Positions 1 through 6,265 are shown, counted from the first letter of the stretch. The stretch is DNA of 8,771 bases from Burkholderiales bacterium (GCA_025459035.1 JALORJ010000116.1:1-8771), one strand, 5' to 3'. Program-made: numbers and translations. Notes: generated by a model from the sequence alone, not told the origin.

Positions 1-542
1 AGGATCAGCACGCGCAGGCGGCTGCGGAAGCCCTTCGCGATCTCGACCATCTGCTGCTCGGCGCGCGTGAGCGTGCCCACGCGACGGCGTGGATCGAGGT
101 CGAACTGCAGGTCGGCGAACAGCGTGCGTGCCCGCTCGACCATGCCGCGGCGGTCGACGAACGGACCGCGTCGTGGTTCATCGCCGAGGAACAGGTTCTC
201 TGCCACGCTGAGCGTCGGCACCAGCGAGAACTCCTGGAACACGGCGCTGATGCCCAGCGCCCGCGCCGCGAGCACCGAGTCGATGCGCACCTCGTGTCCG
301 TCGAGGACGATCTGTCCGGACGTCGGCGCGTTGGCGCCCGCCACCAGCGAGATCAGCGTCGACTTGCCGGCGCCGTTCTCGCCGAACAGCGCGTGCACCT
401 CGCCCGGCGCGAGCGTGAAGTCGACGCCGTCGAGCGCCTTGACGCCCGGGTAGTGCTTCGTGAGCGCGAGGGTCTGCAGCAGCGCGCGCGGCGCCGCCGT
501 GGGCTGCGGGCGGGAGGAAGCGGGAGGCGTCGCGGACGTCAT
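1..542 (-). CDS. Sugar-type ABC transporter ATP-binding protein (RbsA/MglA family), partial
   Basis: Only the N-terminal 180 residues are present; the gene runs off the left edge. It is the first ATPase domain of a likely two-domain (about 500-residue) cytoplasmic subunit that powers a periplasmic-binding-protein importer. Visible motifs in order: the core starts near residue 20; Walker A GENGAGKST is at 54-62; the Q-loop glutamine is in VFQEF (Q103); the degenerate signature LTRAEQQMVEIAK is at 158-170, where RbsA-type proteins have LSxxxQQMVEIAK in place of LSGGQ. The window ends at VLIL, the first part of Walker B. ATG at 540-542 fits the domain start, but no good Shine-Dalgarno precedes it. 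It lies 124 bases downstream of the binding-protein gene on the same strand, so the two probably form one importer with a permease encoded further left. Family is certain; the substrate is not readable from the sequence. Confidence 0.93.
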   Translation of the reverse strand, partial: MTSATPPASSRPQPTAAPRALLQTLALTKHYPGVKALDGVDFTLAPGEVHALFGENGAGKSTLISLVAGANAPTSGQIVLDGHEVRIDSVLAARALGISAVFQEFSLVPTLSVAENLFLGDEPRRGPFVDRRGMVERARTLFADLQFDLDPRRRVGTLTRAEQQMVEIAKGFRSRLRVLI

Positions 543-598
543 CGGCAGCCGGTGAGGCGAAGCGGCGCGCGCACGAGGCGCACGCCGCGGAATCGGAG

Positions 599-630
599 GG
601 ACGCCGGCGGCCGCGGACGGGCCGGCGTCC
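599..630 (-). repeat. Intergenic hairpin between binding-protein and ATPase genes
   Basis: A perfect 10-base-pair inverted repeat (599-608 pairs with 621-630, arms GGACGCCGGC/GCCGGCGTCC) encloses a 12-base loop. It lies about 37 bases after the binding-protein stop and 57 bases before the ATPase start. No U tract follows, so a simple Rho-independent terminator is unlikely. A 3'-protecting or processing hairpin that leaves more binding protein than ATPase is an inference from its position. The rest of the 124-base gap is GC-rich and shows nothing else. Confidence 0.5.
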
Positions 631-666
631 GGCGGGCGCCGAGCAGGCCGCCCGCGGGGTTCATGC

Positions 667-1740
667 TCAGTTGACCTTGAAGACCGGCTTGTAGTCGGCC
701 GGGGCCAGCAGGATCTCGCGCGGCAGCTTCTTGATGTTGTCCTGGTCGACCATGAAGATCTTCGGACCGACGTGCTTCATGTAGTCCTTGCCTTCGAGGA
801 TGCGCACGGCCTGGTCCATCGCGATGCGGCCCTGGATGACCATCGAGTCGGATGGCGCGCCCAGCACGCGGCCCTTGGCGATGCCGTCGATCGCGCCCGG
901 GTTGGTGTGGAACGCGACGACCTTGATCTGCTTGTCGAGCTTGCGCTCGCGCAGGATCGGCACCGCGGCTTCGGAGTTGATCGCCGGTCCGACGATGTAC
1001 TCCACGTCCGGATGCGCCTGCAGCACGTCCTCGATCAGCTTCGACTGCGCTTCCTTGCCCGTGTCGCCGTACTTCGGCTCGAGGATGACCAGCGCGCTGT
1101 CCTTGGTCGCTTCCATGAAGCCCTTGTTGGCAGCCTCGACCCAGCCGGCGCCGGCCGGGCCCGGGAACCAGCCGACCTTGACCGGCTTGCCGCCCTTCGG
1201 GTGCTTCTTGGCGATGAACTCGCCGGCCTGCGCGCCCATGGTCTGGAAGCTCACCAGCGACTTGGCCGAGATGTCGGGCGAGTTGATGCCGTTGACGACG
1301 TCGATCACCGGGATCTTCTTCGCGGCGATGGTCTTGATCAGGCCGTTGAGGCCGTCGGCCGAGATCGCGCCGATGATGACCGCCTGCGCACCGCGCGACA
1401 CGCAGTCCTCGATCTGCGAGATCTGCTTCGCGAGGTTGGTGTAGCCACCGGCCTCGACCAGCTGCATCTTGACGCCGAGGCGCTTGGCTTCTTCGGCGAC
1501 GCCGTAGTCGACGCCGATCCAGTACGCGTCCTTCATGTGCGGGAACGACACGCAGATGTCCCACTTCTTCGACGCCTTCGGCAGCGGCACGTAGTCGACG
1601 AGCGTGGCCTTGGCGTCGGGCGAGAACGCGGGCTCCATCTGCTCGACCTTGAAGGGGAACCAGTCGGCGGCGCCGGCGTGCGCCGCGGCTCCGGCGAGCA
1701 CCAGGGCGGCGATCGCGGTCTTGACGAACTTCTTCTGCAT
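667..1740 (-). CDS. TorT-family periplasmic substrate-binding protein of an ABC importer
   Basis: A 357-residue exported solute-binding protein of the sugar/TorT type (periplasmic binding protein fold I). Residues 1-25 form a signal peptide: MQKKFVK, then a hydrophobic Ala/Leu stretch, then an AHAGAA cleavage region before DWFPF. From recall, E. coli TorT shows matching blocks: W60-D-I-C, the KDAYW block (70-74), EAGGY (96-100) followed by L-x-x-Q-x-x-Q-I-x-x-C, NSEAA (255-259) and the GRV/SDxM region (290-300). TorT itself senses trimethylamine N-oxide with the TorS kinase, but no torS or torR is here. The neighbours are an RbsA-type ATPase and a biotin-dependent enzyme set, so this copy most likely binds the operon's substrate for uptake. 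ATG at 1738-1740 is chosen because it begins the signal peptide and has a strong GAGGAG six bases upstream. C63 and C113 are the only cysteines seen and match TorT cysteines. The ligand is unknown. Confidence 0.88.
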   Translation of the reverse strand: MQKKFVKTAIAALVLAGAAAHAGAADWFPFKVEQMEPAFSPDAKATLVDYVPLPKASKKWDICVSFPHMKDAYWIGVDYGVAEEAKRLGVKMQLVEAGGYTNLAKQISQIEDCVSRGAQAVIIGAISADGLNGLIKTIAAKKIPVIDVVNGINSPDISAKSLVSFQTMGAQAGEFIAKKHPKGGKPVKVGWFPGPAGAGWVEAANKGFMEATKDSALVILEPKYGDTGKEAQSKLIEDVLQAHPDVEYIVGPAINSEAAVPILRERKLDKQIKVVAFHTNPGAIDGIAKGRVLGAPSDSMVIQGRIAMDQAVRILEGKDYMKHVGPKIFMVDQDNIKKLPREILLAPADYKPVFKVN

Positions 1741-1746
1741 GGACGG

Positions 1747-1752
1747 CTCCTC
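1747..1752 (-). promoter_or_regulatory. Strong ribosome binding site of the binding-protein gene
   Basis: Read on the minus strand this is GAGGAG, six bases before the ATG at 1740. It fixes that start, although the reading frame stays open for several hundred bases upstream into pxpC. It is the best Shine-Dalgarno in the window, in line with high production of a binding protein. Confidence 0.75.
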
Positions 1753-1779
1753 GGTCAGTACGTGGGAGGGTGGAACAGG

Positions 1780-1800
1780 CCCCGCCACGAACGGGCGGGG
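1780..1800 (-). repeat. Intergenic hairpin between pxpC and the binding-protein gene
   Basis: Perfect 7-base-pair GC-only stem (1780-1786 CCCCGCC with 1794-1800 GGCGGGG) around a 7-base loop, within the 101-base gap between the pxpC stop and the binding-protein start. No U run follows on the minus strand, so I read it as a possible attenuator or RNA-processing hairpin rather than a full terminator. Two such hairpins flank the binding-protein gene (the other is at 599-630), which fits differential expression of that one cistron. In sequence this GC-rich, stems of this size also arise by chance. Confidence 0.35.
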
Positions 1801-1841
1801 TCGGGACAGGGGGGCGGCTGCGCCGGGCGTGCGGACCGCGG

Positions 1842-2816
1842 TCACGCGAGCGCGGCGCGCAGGCGGTCGAGCTTCGCGCGGCGCTCGGCGCGGGCGGCGA
1901 GCGCCTGTGCCATGTCGACCCGGACGAAGCGCGCCTTGTAGTTGGGCTGCATCTGCGCGATGCGGTCCATGTCCGCGCTGATGACGGTGCCGATCATCGC
2001 GTAGCCGCCACCGGACACCGCGTCGCGGTGCAGGATGATCGGCTCCACGCCGCCCGGCACCTGGATCGAGCCGTACGGATAGCCGGCATCGACGATGTTC
2101 GACGGATCGGAGCCCGCGCCGAAGGGCTGCGCGCGAGGCCGCCACTCGAGCGGGCGCCCGCTGCGGCAGCGCACGCCGATGCGGTCGGCTTCGGGCGCGA
2201 TCACCCAGGTGTCGTCGAAGAAGGTCTGCGCCGACGCGTCGGTGATGCGGTGGAAGTACAGCCCGGGCACGACGCGCAGCGGCACTTCCTTGTCGAGCGG
2301 CATCACGAGCGAAGCGTCGACGCTGCGCCCGGGGGTCGGCGTGCGCTGCGGCACCCCGACCGGAAGACGATCACCGACGGCGAGCTTGCGCCCCTGGAAG
2401 CCGCCGAAGGCACCGAGGCCGTACGTCGACCGCGATCCGAGCACCACGGGCACGTCGATGCCGCCCGCGATCGCGACGTACGCGCGCGCGCCGGCGCGCA
2501 TGAAGTCGAAGCTGACCACCGTGCCCGCGCGGACCGCGAGCGCCGTGTTGCAGGCCTGCGCGACGCCGTCGAACTTCGGCGTCATCGTCGATCCGGCGAC
2601 CGCGATCACCGCGTCCGTGTGGAAGCGCAGTTCGGGTCCCATCAGCGCGCACTCGAGCGCCGCGGCAGTCTCGTCGTTGCCGACGAGCAGGTTGGCCACA
2701 CGCAGCGAGTACTGGTCCATCGCACCCGACAGCGGGATGCCGACGTTGTAGTAGCCGGGGCGCCCGGCGTCCTGGACGGTGGTGGCCAGTCCGGGCCTCA
2801 GCACCTCGATGCTCAT
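1842..2816 (-). CDS. pxpC: AHS2-domain carboxyltransferase subunit (5-oxoprolinase subunit C/PxpC family)
   Basis: A 324-residue cytoplasmic protein of the AHS2/KipA/PxpC family. In 5-oxoprolinase it pairs with PxpA and PxpB to open 5-oxoproline to glutamate at the expense of ATP; the same fold forms half of the carboxyltransferase domain of urea carboxylase. Family motifs are all visible: the N-terminal PGLATTVQDAGRPG (8-21), SGAMD (30-34), ANLLVGN (41-47), AALE (52-55), the IAGGI strand (116-120), LGSRST (126-131), GRKLAVGD (142-149), DRIGVR (211-216), GGYAMIG (270-276) and VISADMDRIAQMQP (278-291). Length is normal for the family. The C-terminal tail after 305 is rich in Ala, Arg and Leu and probably helical. 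Start and stop with pxpB share ATGA (2813-2816), so the two are translationally coupled, as expected for partners in one complex. Confidence 0.92.
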   Translation of the reverse strand: MSIEVLRPGLATTVQDAGRPGYYNVGIPLSGAMDQYSLRVANLLVGNDETAAALECALMGPELRFHTDAVIAVAGSTMTPKFDGVAQACNTALAVRAGTVVSFDFMRAGARAYVAIAGGIDVPVVLGSRSTYGLGAFGGFQGRKLAVGDRLPVGVPQRTPTPGRSVDASLVMPLDKEVPLRVVPGLYFHRITDASAQTFFDDTWVIAPEADRIGVRCRSGRPLEWRPRAQPFGAGSDPSNIVDAGYPYGSIQVPGGVEPIILHRDAVSGGGYAMIGTVISADMDRIAQMQPNYKARFVRVDMAQALAARAERRAKLDRLRAALA

Positions 2817-3691
2817 CGCAGTGCCTCCATCAGCGAGCGGTTGTACGCCGTCGGATCCGCGAGGAAGCTCGCGAGCGAGAACTGCACCGGCGCGATCTTC
2901 AGCGTGAACGTGCCGGCCTCGACCTGACCGACCATCGCGTCGTACTCGGCGCGGTCGATGCGCCGGTACTTCACGATGTCGCCGGGTCGGAAGAAGCACA
3001 TGAAGTCCTTGAAGTACGGCAGCGACTGCGCCGGATCGAAGATCGGCGCCGGCGTGATGCCGTACATCTGGTAGCCGCCCGCCCCGCGGACCGAGTAGAT
3101 CGCGCCGAAACAGCCTCCGTGGCCGATCGTCAGCTTCGGCGTGTCGGTGCGCGGGCGCAGGTACTTCGGCGTCTCGATCTGCTTCGCGCGCTCGACCATC
3201 TGGAACAGGAAGGGCAGACCGGCGACGAAGCCCACCATCGACACGAACCACGGGCTGCCGGCGTGCGCGTCGATGAACGCGTCGACCGACGCGTAGCCGT
3301 TCACGCGCGCCGAGTACTCGAGATCGGTCGCGGTCGGGTCCTGGTGGCGCTCGCGGAAGCGCATCAGCGTCTCGTGCGTCCACGGGTCGTTGTAGAAGAC
3401 CGGCACCTCGATGATCCGCGTCGCGATCTCGAGCGACGCGTTGCCGAGTTCGGACTCGAGCTGCTGCAGCAGGGCGAGCATCGCGTCGGGCGCGATGACG
3501 TCCGGATCGAAGCGCACCTGGTACGACGCGTTGGCGGGGCAGATCTCGGTCACGCCCGGCACCTTGCGCGCGGCGAGCGCGTTGGTGATGGCCATGCCCT
3601 TGAAGAACGCCTCCAGCGACATCTCCTCGGACAGCTCGACGAACACGTGCTCGTCGGCGCCGAAGGTGTAGCGGGCGGACCCGATGCTCAT
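2813..3691 (-). CDS. pxpB: AHS1-domain carboxyltransferase subunit (5-oxoprolinase subunit B/PxpB family, urea-carboxylase-like)
   Basis: A 292-residue cytoplasmic protein of the AHS1/KipI/PxpB family, longer than the roughly 220-240 residues I recall for KipI. Visible blocks: EICPANASYQVRFDP (49-63), TRIIEVPVFYNDPW (91-104), the ARVNGYASVDAFI segment (128-140), MVGFVAGLPFLF (152-163), HGGCFGAIYSVRGAGGYQMYG (191-211), FDPAQSLPYF (218-227) and FFRPGDIVKY (233-242). Classic KipI proteins have an AGSVxIAGxQTGIYPxxSPGGW loop. Here the GAGGYQMYG form, the DDP-like NDPW turn and the extra segment at 105-127 look closer to the carboxyltransferase of urea carboxylase (GPGGYQFVG), by recall only. ATG 3689-3691 has GAGG six bases upstream; an upstream in-frame extension would overlap the biotin carboxylase gene. 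It overlaps pxpC by four bases. Whether the complex is a 5-oxoprolinase or a carboxylase is open. Confidence 0.9.
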   Translation of the reverse strand: MSIGSARYTFGADEHVFVELSEEMSLEAFFKGMAITNALAARKVPGVTEICPANASYQVRFDPDVIAPDAMLALLQQLESELGNASLEIATRIIEVPVFYNDPWTHETLMRFRERHQDPTATDLEYSARVNGYASVDAFIDAHAGSPWFVSMVGFVAGLPFLFQMVERAKQIETPKYLRPRTDTPKLTIGHGGCFGAIYSVRGAGGYQMYGITPAPIFDPAQSLPYFKDFMCFFRPGDIVKYRRIDRAEYDAMVGQVEAGTFTLKIAPVQFSLASFLADPTAYNRSLMEALR

Positions 3692-3731
3692 GCGGTGCCT
3701 CGTGGTCGGGTGGGTCGGAAGACGACGGGAC

Positions 3732-5108
3732 TCAGGCCGCGGCCGCCGGCGCGGTGCGCGCGGCGAGCCAGCCTTCGAGCCAGTTGGTGTGGAACGCGCC
3801 GGCGCGGACCTCGGGGTCGGCCAGCAGCTCGGCGTGCAGCGCCGCGGTGGTCTTGACGCCGTCGACGCGCAGCTCGCGCAGCGCGCGCGCCGCACGTGCG
3901 AGCGCCGCGTCGCGGGTCTCGGCGTGGATCACCAGCTTCATCAGCAGCGAGTCGTAGTACGGCGGGATCGTGCAGCCGTCGAACACCATCGAGTCGATGC
4001 GCACGCCGGGCCCGGCCGGCAGCTGCAGGCCCGTGACCTTGCCCGGGCTCGGGAAGAAGTTGCGCGACGGGTCCTCGGCGTTGATGCGGCACTCGATCGC
4101 GGCGCCGCGGATCACGATGTCCGACTGCGCGAGCGACAGCGTCTCGCCGCCGCAGACGCGGATCATCTCGCGCACGAGATCGACGCCGGTGATCATCTCG
4201 GTGATCGGGTGCTCGACCTGGATGCGCGTGTTCATCTCGATGAAGAAGAACTCGCGCGAGTCGTCGTCGTAGAGGTACTCGAGCGTGCCGGCGCCGCGGT
4301 AGTTCACCGCCTGCGCGAGCTTCACCGCCGACGTGCACAGGGCCTCGCGCGTGGCGGCATCCAGCGCCGGCGACGGGGCCTCCTCGAAGATCTTCTGGCG
4401 CCGCCGCTGCAGCGAGCACTCGCGCTCCCAGCAGTGCACGACGCGCTCGCCGTCGCCGAGGATCTGCACCTCGACGTGACGCGCACGGCGGATGAAGCGT
4501 TCCAGATAGACCGCACCGTCGCCGAACGCGGCCTGCGCCTCGGTCTGCGCGACGGTCATCTGCTGCACCAGCTCGTCCGCCGACGCCGCCACGCGGATCC
4601 CGCGGCCGCCGCCGCCGGCCGACGCCTTGATCATGATCGGGTAGCCGATGCGGGCCGCGACCGCGACCGCTTCGTCGACGCTCGACACCACGCCGTCGCT
4701 GCCCGGCACGCACGGCACGCCGGCACGCATCGCGGCCTCGCGGGCGGCGGCCTTGTTGCCCATCGTGCGGATCGCCTGCGGCGATGGCCCGATGAACACG
4801 GCGCCGGCCTGCGCGACGGCCTCGGCGAACGCCGCGTTCTCGGACAGGAAGCCGTAGCCCGGATGCACGGCGTCGGCGCCGCTCGCCTTGACGGCGTCGA
4901 GCAGCCGCTCGACGTTCAGATAGCTCTTCGCGGCCTGCGCCGGGCCGATGCCGACGGCCTGGTCGGCCAGCCGCACCGCGAGGCTGTCGGCGTCGGCGTC
5001 GCTGAACACGGCGACGGTCTGCAGCCCGAGCTCGCGCGCCGCGCGGATCACCCGCACCGCGATCTCGCCGCGGTTGGCGACCAGCACCTTGCGGATGGAG
5101 AGCGCCAT
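3732..5108 (-). CDS. accC: Biotin carboxylase subunit (AccC-type)
   Basis: A 458-residue, full-length biotin carboxylase that uses ATP and bicarbonate to carboxylate biotin on a carrier protein. The N-terminal Rossmann domain starts KVLVANRGEIAVRVIRAARE (7-26) and contains HPGYGFLSEN (82-91). The ATP-grasp domain carries NK (118-119), IKASAGGGGRG (160-170), HVEVQ (211-215), RRRQKIFEEAP (235-245), E277 in GTLEYLY, and EMNTRIQVEHP (291-301). R341 in ECRINAED and the C-terminal PPYYDSLLMKL block follow. By alignment from memory every catalytic and ATP/Mg residue of E. coli AccC is kept; R237 replaces the usual H in RRHQK, outside the core chemistry. It starts two bases after the BCCP stop. No acetyl-CoA carboxyltransferase (accA/accD or a PCC beta subunit) is near, so the likely partner is the AHS1/AHS2 pair downstream. 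A housekeeping role in fatty acid synthesis is less likely in this setting. Confidence 0.93.
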   Translation of the reverse strand: MALSIRKVLVANRGEIAVRVIRAARELGLQTVAVFSDADADSLAVRLADQAVGIGPAQAAKSYLNVERLLDAVKASGADAVHPGYGFLSENAAFAEAVAQAGAVFIGPSPQAIRTMGNKAAAREAAMRAGVPCVPGSDGVVSSVDEAVAVAARIGYPIMIKASAGGGGRGIRVAASADELVQQMTVAQTEAQAAFGDGAVYLERFIRRARHVEVQILGDGERVVHCWERECSLQRRRQKIFEEAPSPALDAATREALCTSAVKLAQAVNYRGAGTLEYLYDDDSREFFFIEMNTRIQVEHPITEMITGVDLVREMIRVCGGETLSLAQSDIVIRGAAIECRINAEDPSRNFFPSPGKVTGLQLPAGPGVRIDSMVFDGCTIPPYYDSLLMKLVIHAETRDAALARAARALRELRVDGVKTTAALHAELLADPEVRAGAFHTNWLEGWLAARTAPAAAA

Positions 5109-5110
5109 GC

Positions 5111-5356
5111 TCAGGCGGTCTCGATCAGCGCGAGCGGCTGGCCGGGTTCGACCGGGGCCTCGTTGTCGACGAGGAAGCGCACGAGCGTGCCGCCGACCTC
5201 GACCTGCACTTCGCTGAACTGCTTCATCACCTCGACCAGACCGATCACGGTGCCGGCCGCGACCGTCGCGCCGTCCTCGACGAACACCGGCTTGTCCGGC
5301 GCCGGACGCCGGTAGAACGTGCCGGGCAACGGACAGAGCACTTCGTGCTGGGCCAT
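5111..5356 (-). CDS. accB: Short biotin carboxyl carrier protein (BCCP domain only)
   Basis: An 81-residue protein that is essentially a free biotinyl domain. It resembles the C-terminal part of AccB (PLPGTFYRRPAPDKPVFVEDG at 9-29, with an AccB-style thumb near RPAPDKP) but lacks the usual AccB N-terminal region and Ala/Pro linker. The biotinylation site is VEVMKQF with K45, in place of the usual EAMKM; the Met-Lys core is intact. A second half with PVEPGQPLALIE (68-79) closes the barrel. The lysine sits 36 residues from the C-terminus, as in normal biotinyl domains. ATG 5354-5356 has GAGGA nine bases upstream. It is followed two bases later by the biotin carboxylase, its expected partner. 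A lipoyl domain is unlikely because of the M-K core and the adjacent carboxylase. Confidence 0.9.
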   Translation of the reverse strand: MAQHEVLCPLPGTFYRRPAPDKPVFVEDGATVAAGTVIGLVEVMKQFSEVQVEVGGTLVRFLVDNEAPVEPGQPLALIETA

Positions 5357-5413
5357 CTGGGAGAGTCCTCGTGGGCGGGGGGCGAAAGGGAGAAAAAACG
5401 GCGGGGCGGGGCG

Positions 5414-6166
5414 TCAGGCGGCCAGCGCTGCCGGACCGGGCGTTCCGAGCCACGGCTTCAGCGCCGCGTGAACCGCGCGAGCCAGCTCGACGGCACCGGG
5501 GGTGTCCGAATGCACGCACATGCACTCGGCCCGCATCGGGAAGTCGCGACCGTTGATCGACGTCGCCACGCCTTCCTTCACCACACGCAGGGTGCGCGCG
5601 ACCGCCTGGGTCGCGTCCTTGGCCTCGTGCTCGCGGGTGATGATCAGGCCACCGTCGTCGTTGTAGTCGAGGTCGGTGTAGTACTCGGGGACGAAGCCGA
5701 TGCCGCGGGCGGTGTAGACCTTCTCGTGCAGGCTGCCGGCCATGCCCATCAGCGGCACGCCGAACACCTCGGCCGCGTCGGCGACCGCGTGCGCGATCTG
5801 CTCGTCGCGCGCCGCCACGCCGTAGAGCGCGCCATGCGGCTTGATGTGGTTCAGCGCCATGCCTTCGGCATCGAGGAAGCCCTTCAGCGCGCCGACCTGG
5901 TAGACGAGGCAGGCCGACAGTTCGTCGCGGCTCATCTTCATCTCGCGCCGGCCGAAGCCCTGCAGGTCGGGGTACGACGGATGCGCGCCGACGGCCACGC
6001 CGTGCTGCTTCGCCAGCCGCACCGTGCGCCGCATCACCACCGGGTCCGATGCGTGGAAACCGCACGCGACGTTGGCGATGGTGATGAACGGGAAGATGCC
6101 CTCGTCGTCTCCGCAGCGGTACAGGCCGAAGGCCTCGCCCATGTCGCAGTTGATGGCCAGTGTCAT
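5414..6166 (-). CDS. pxpA: LamB/YcsF family protein (5-oxoprolinase subunit A/PxpA-like)
   Basis: A 250-residue cytoplasmic hydrolase-type protein of the LamB/YcsF family, normal length. In PxpABC this subunit works with B and C in ATP-driven cleavage of 5-oxoproline to glutamate. Family motifs: NCDMGEAFG (6-14), ANVACGFHASDP (31-42), VAVGAHPSYPDLQGFGRR (57-74), YQVGALKGFL (89-98), HIKPHGALY (107-115), AGSLHEK (143-149) and CVHSDTPGA (217-225). Most canonical members read NADLGE, FADRxY and ICVHGD at the first, central and last sites; here they are NCDMGE, YTDLDY (163-168) and CVHSD, so this is a divergent branch and the substrate may differ. Start: ATG 6164-6166 with GGAG nine bases upstream. 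It is the first gene of the operon, facing the LysR gene across 105 bases, with 57 bases to the BCCP gene. I expect the LysR protein to control it. Confidence 0.9.
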   Translation of the reverse strand: MTLAINCDMGEAFGLYRCGDDEGIFPFITIANVACGFHASDPVVMRRTVRLAKQHGVAVGAHPSYPDLQGFGRREMKMSRDELSACLVYQVGALKGFLDAEGMALNHIKPHGALYGVAARDEQIAHAVADAAEVFGVPLMGMAGSLHEKVYTARGIGFVPEYYTDLDYNDDGGLIITREHEAKDATQAVARTLRVVKEGVATSINGRDFPMRAECMCVHSDTPGAVELARAVHAALKPWLGTPGPAALAA

Positions 6167-6235
6167 CGTCGGGGACTCCGCAGCGGTCTCGGGGCCCGTA
6201 TTGAAGCGCCCCGGCGGTCGATGGAAAAACCGAAT

Positions 6236-6265
6236 TTCAGATAGCGCGGTATCGACGTTTACGAT
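6236..6265 (+). promoter_or_regulatory. Candidate lysR promoter, possibly giving a leaderless transcript
   Basis: TTCAGA (6236-6241, four of six to TTGACA) lies 18 bases from TACGAT (6260-6265, four of six to TATAAT). The -10 ends six bases before the lysR ATG, so transcription would begin at or next to the A of the start codon. This agrees with the absence of any Shine-Dalgarno before lysR. Confidence 0.35.

Noticed and set aside
667..1740. A trimethylamine N-oxide respiration (tor) locus
   Set aside because: Only the binding protein resembles TorT; no torS, torR, torA, torC or torD is present, and the neighbour is a transporter ATPase.
1741..2145. N-terminal extension of the TorT-like protein into pxpC
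   Set aside because: The signal peptide begins at the ATG at 1738-1740, right after a strong GAGGAG; the extension is low-complexity Arg/Ala sequence overlapping pxpC.
3692..3895. Upstream in-frame start for the PxpB-like protein
   Set aside because: It would overlap the biotin carboxylase C-terminus and adds only Arg/Ala-rich sequence; the ATG at 3691 has GAGG six bases before it and begins the family domain.
3684..5315. A 543-codon open frame on the plus strand opposite the biotin carboxylase gene, and similar long plus-strand frames at 772-1941 and 1770-2927
   Set aside because: They are mirror frames of real genes in very GC-rich DNA, are rich in Arg/Ala/His/Asp without any recognisable domain, and lie opposite proteins with clear family motifs.
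5393..5398. Run of six A (U6 on the minus transcript) between pxpA and the BCCP gene as a terminator
   Set aside because: The sequence before it on the minus strand is C-rich with no pairing arm, so no terminator stem can form, and the downstream genes clearly belong to the same operon.
3732..6065. A continuous 777-codon minus frame that could read as one fusion protein through pxpA, BCCP and biotin carboxylase
   Set aside because: Only the part from 5108 down matches a protein family; upstream, the real pxpA and BCCP are in other frames with their own ribosome sites.
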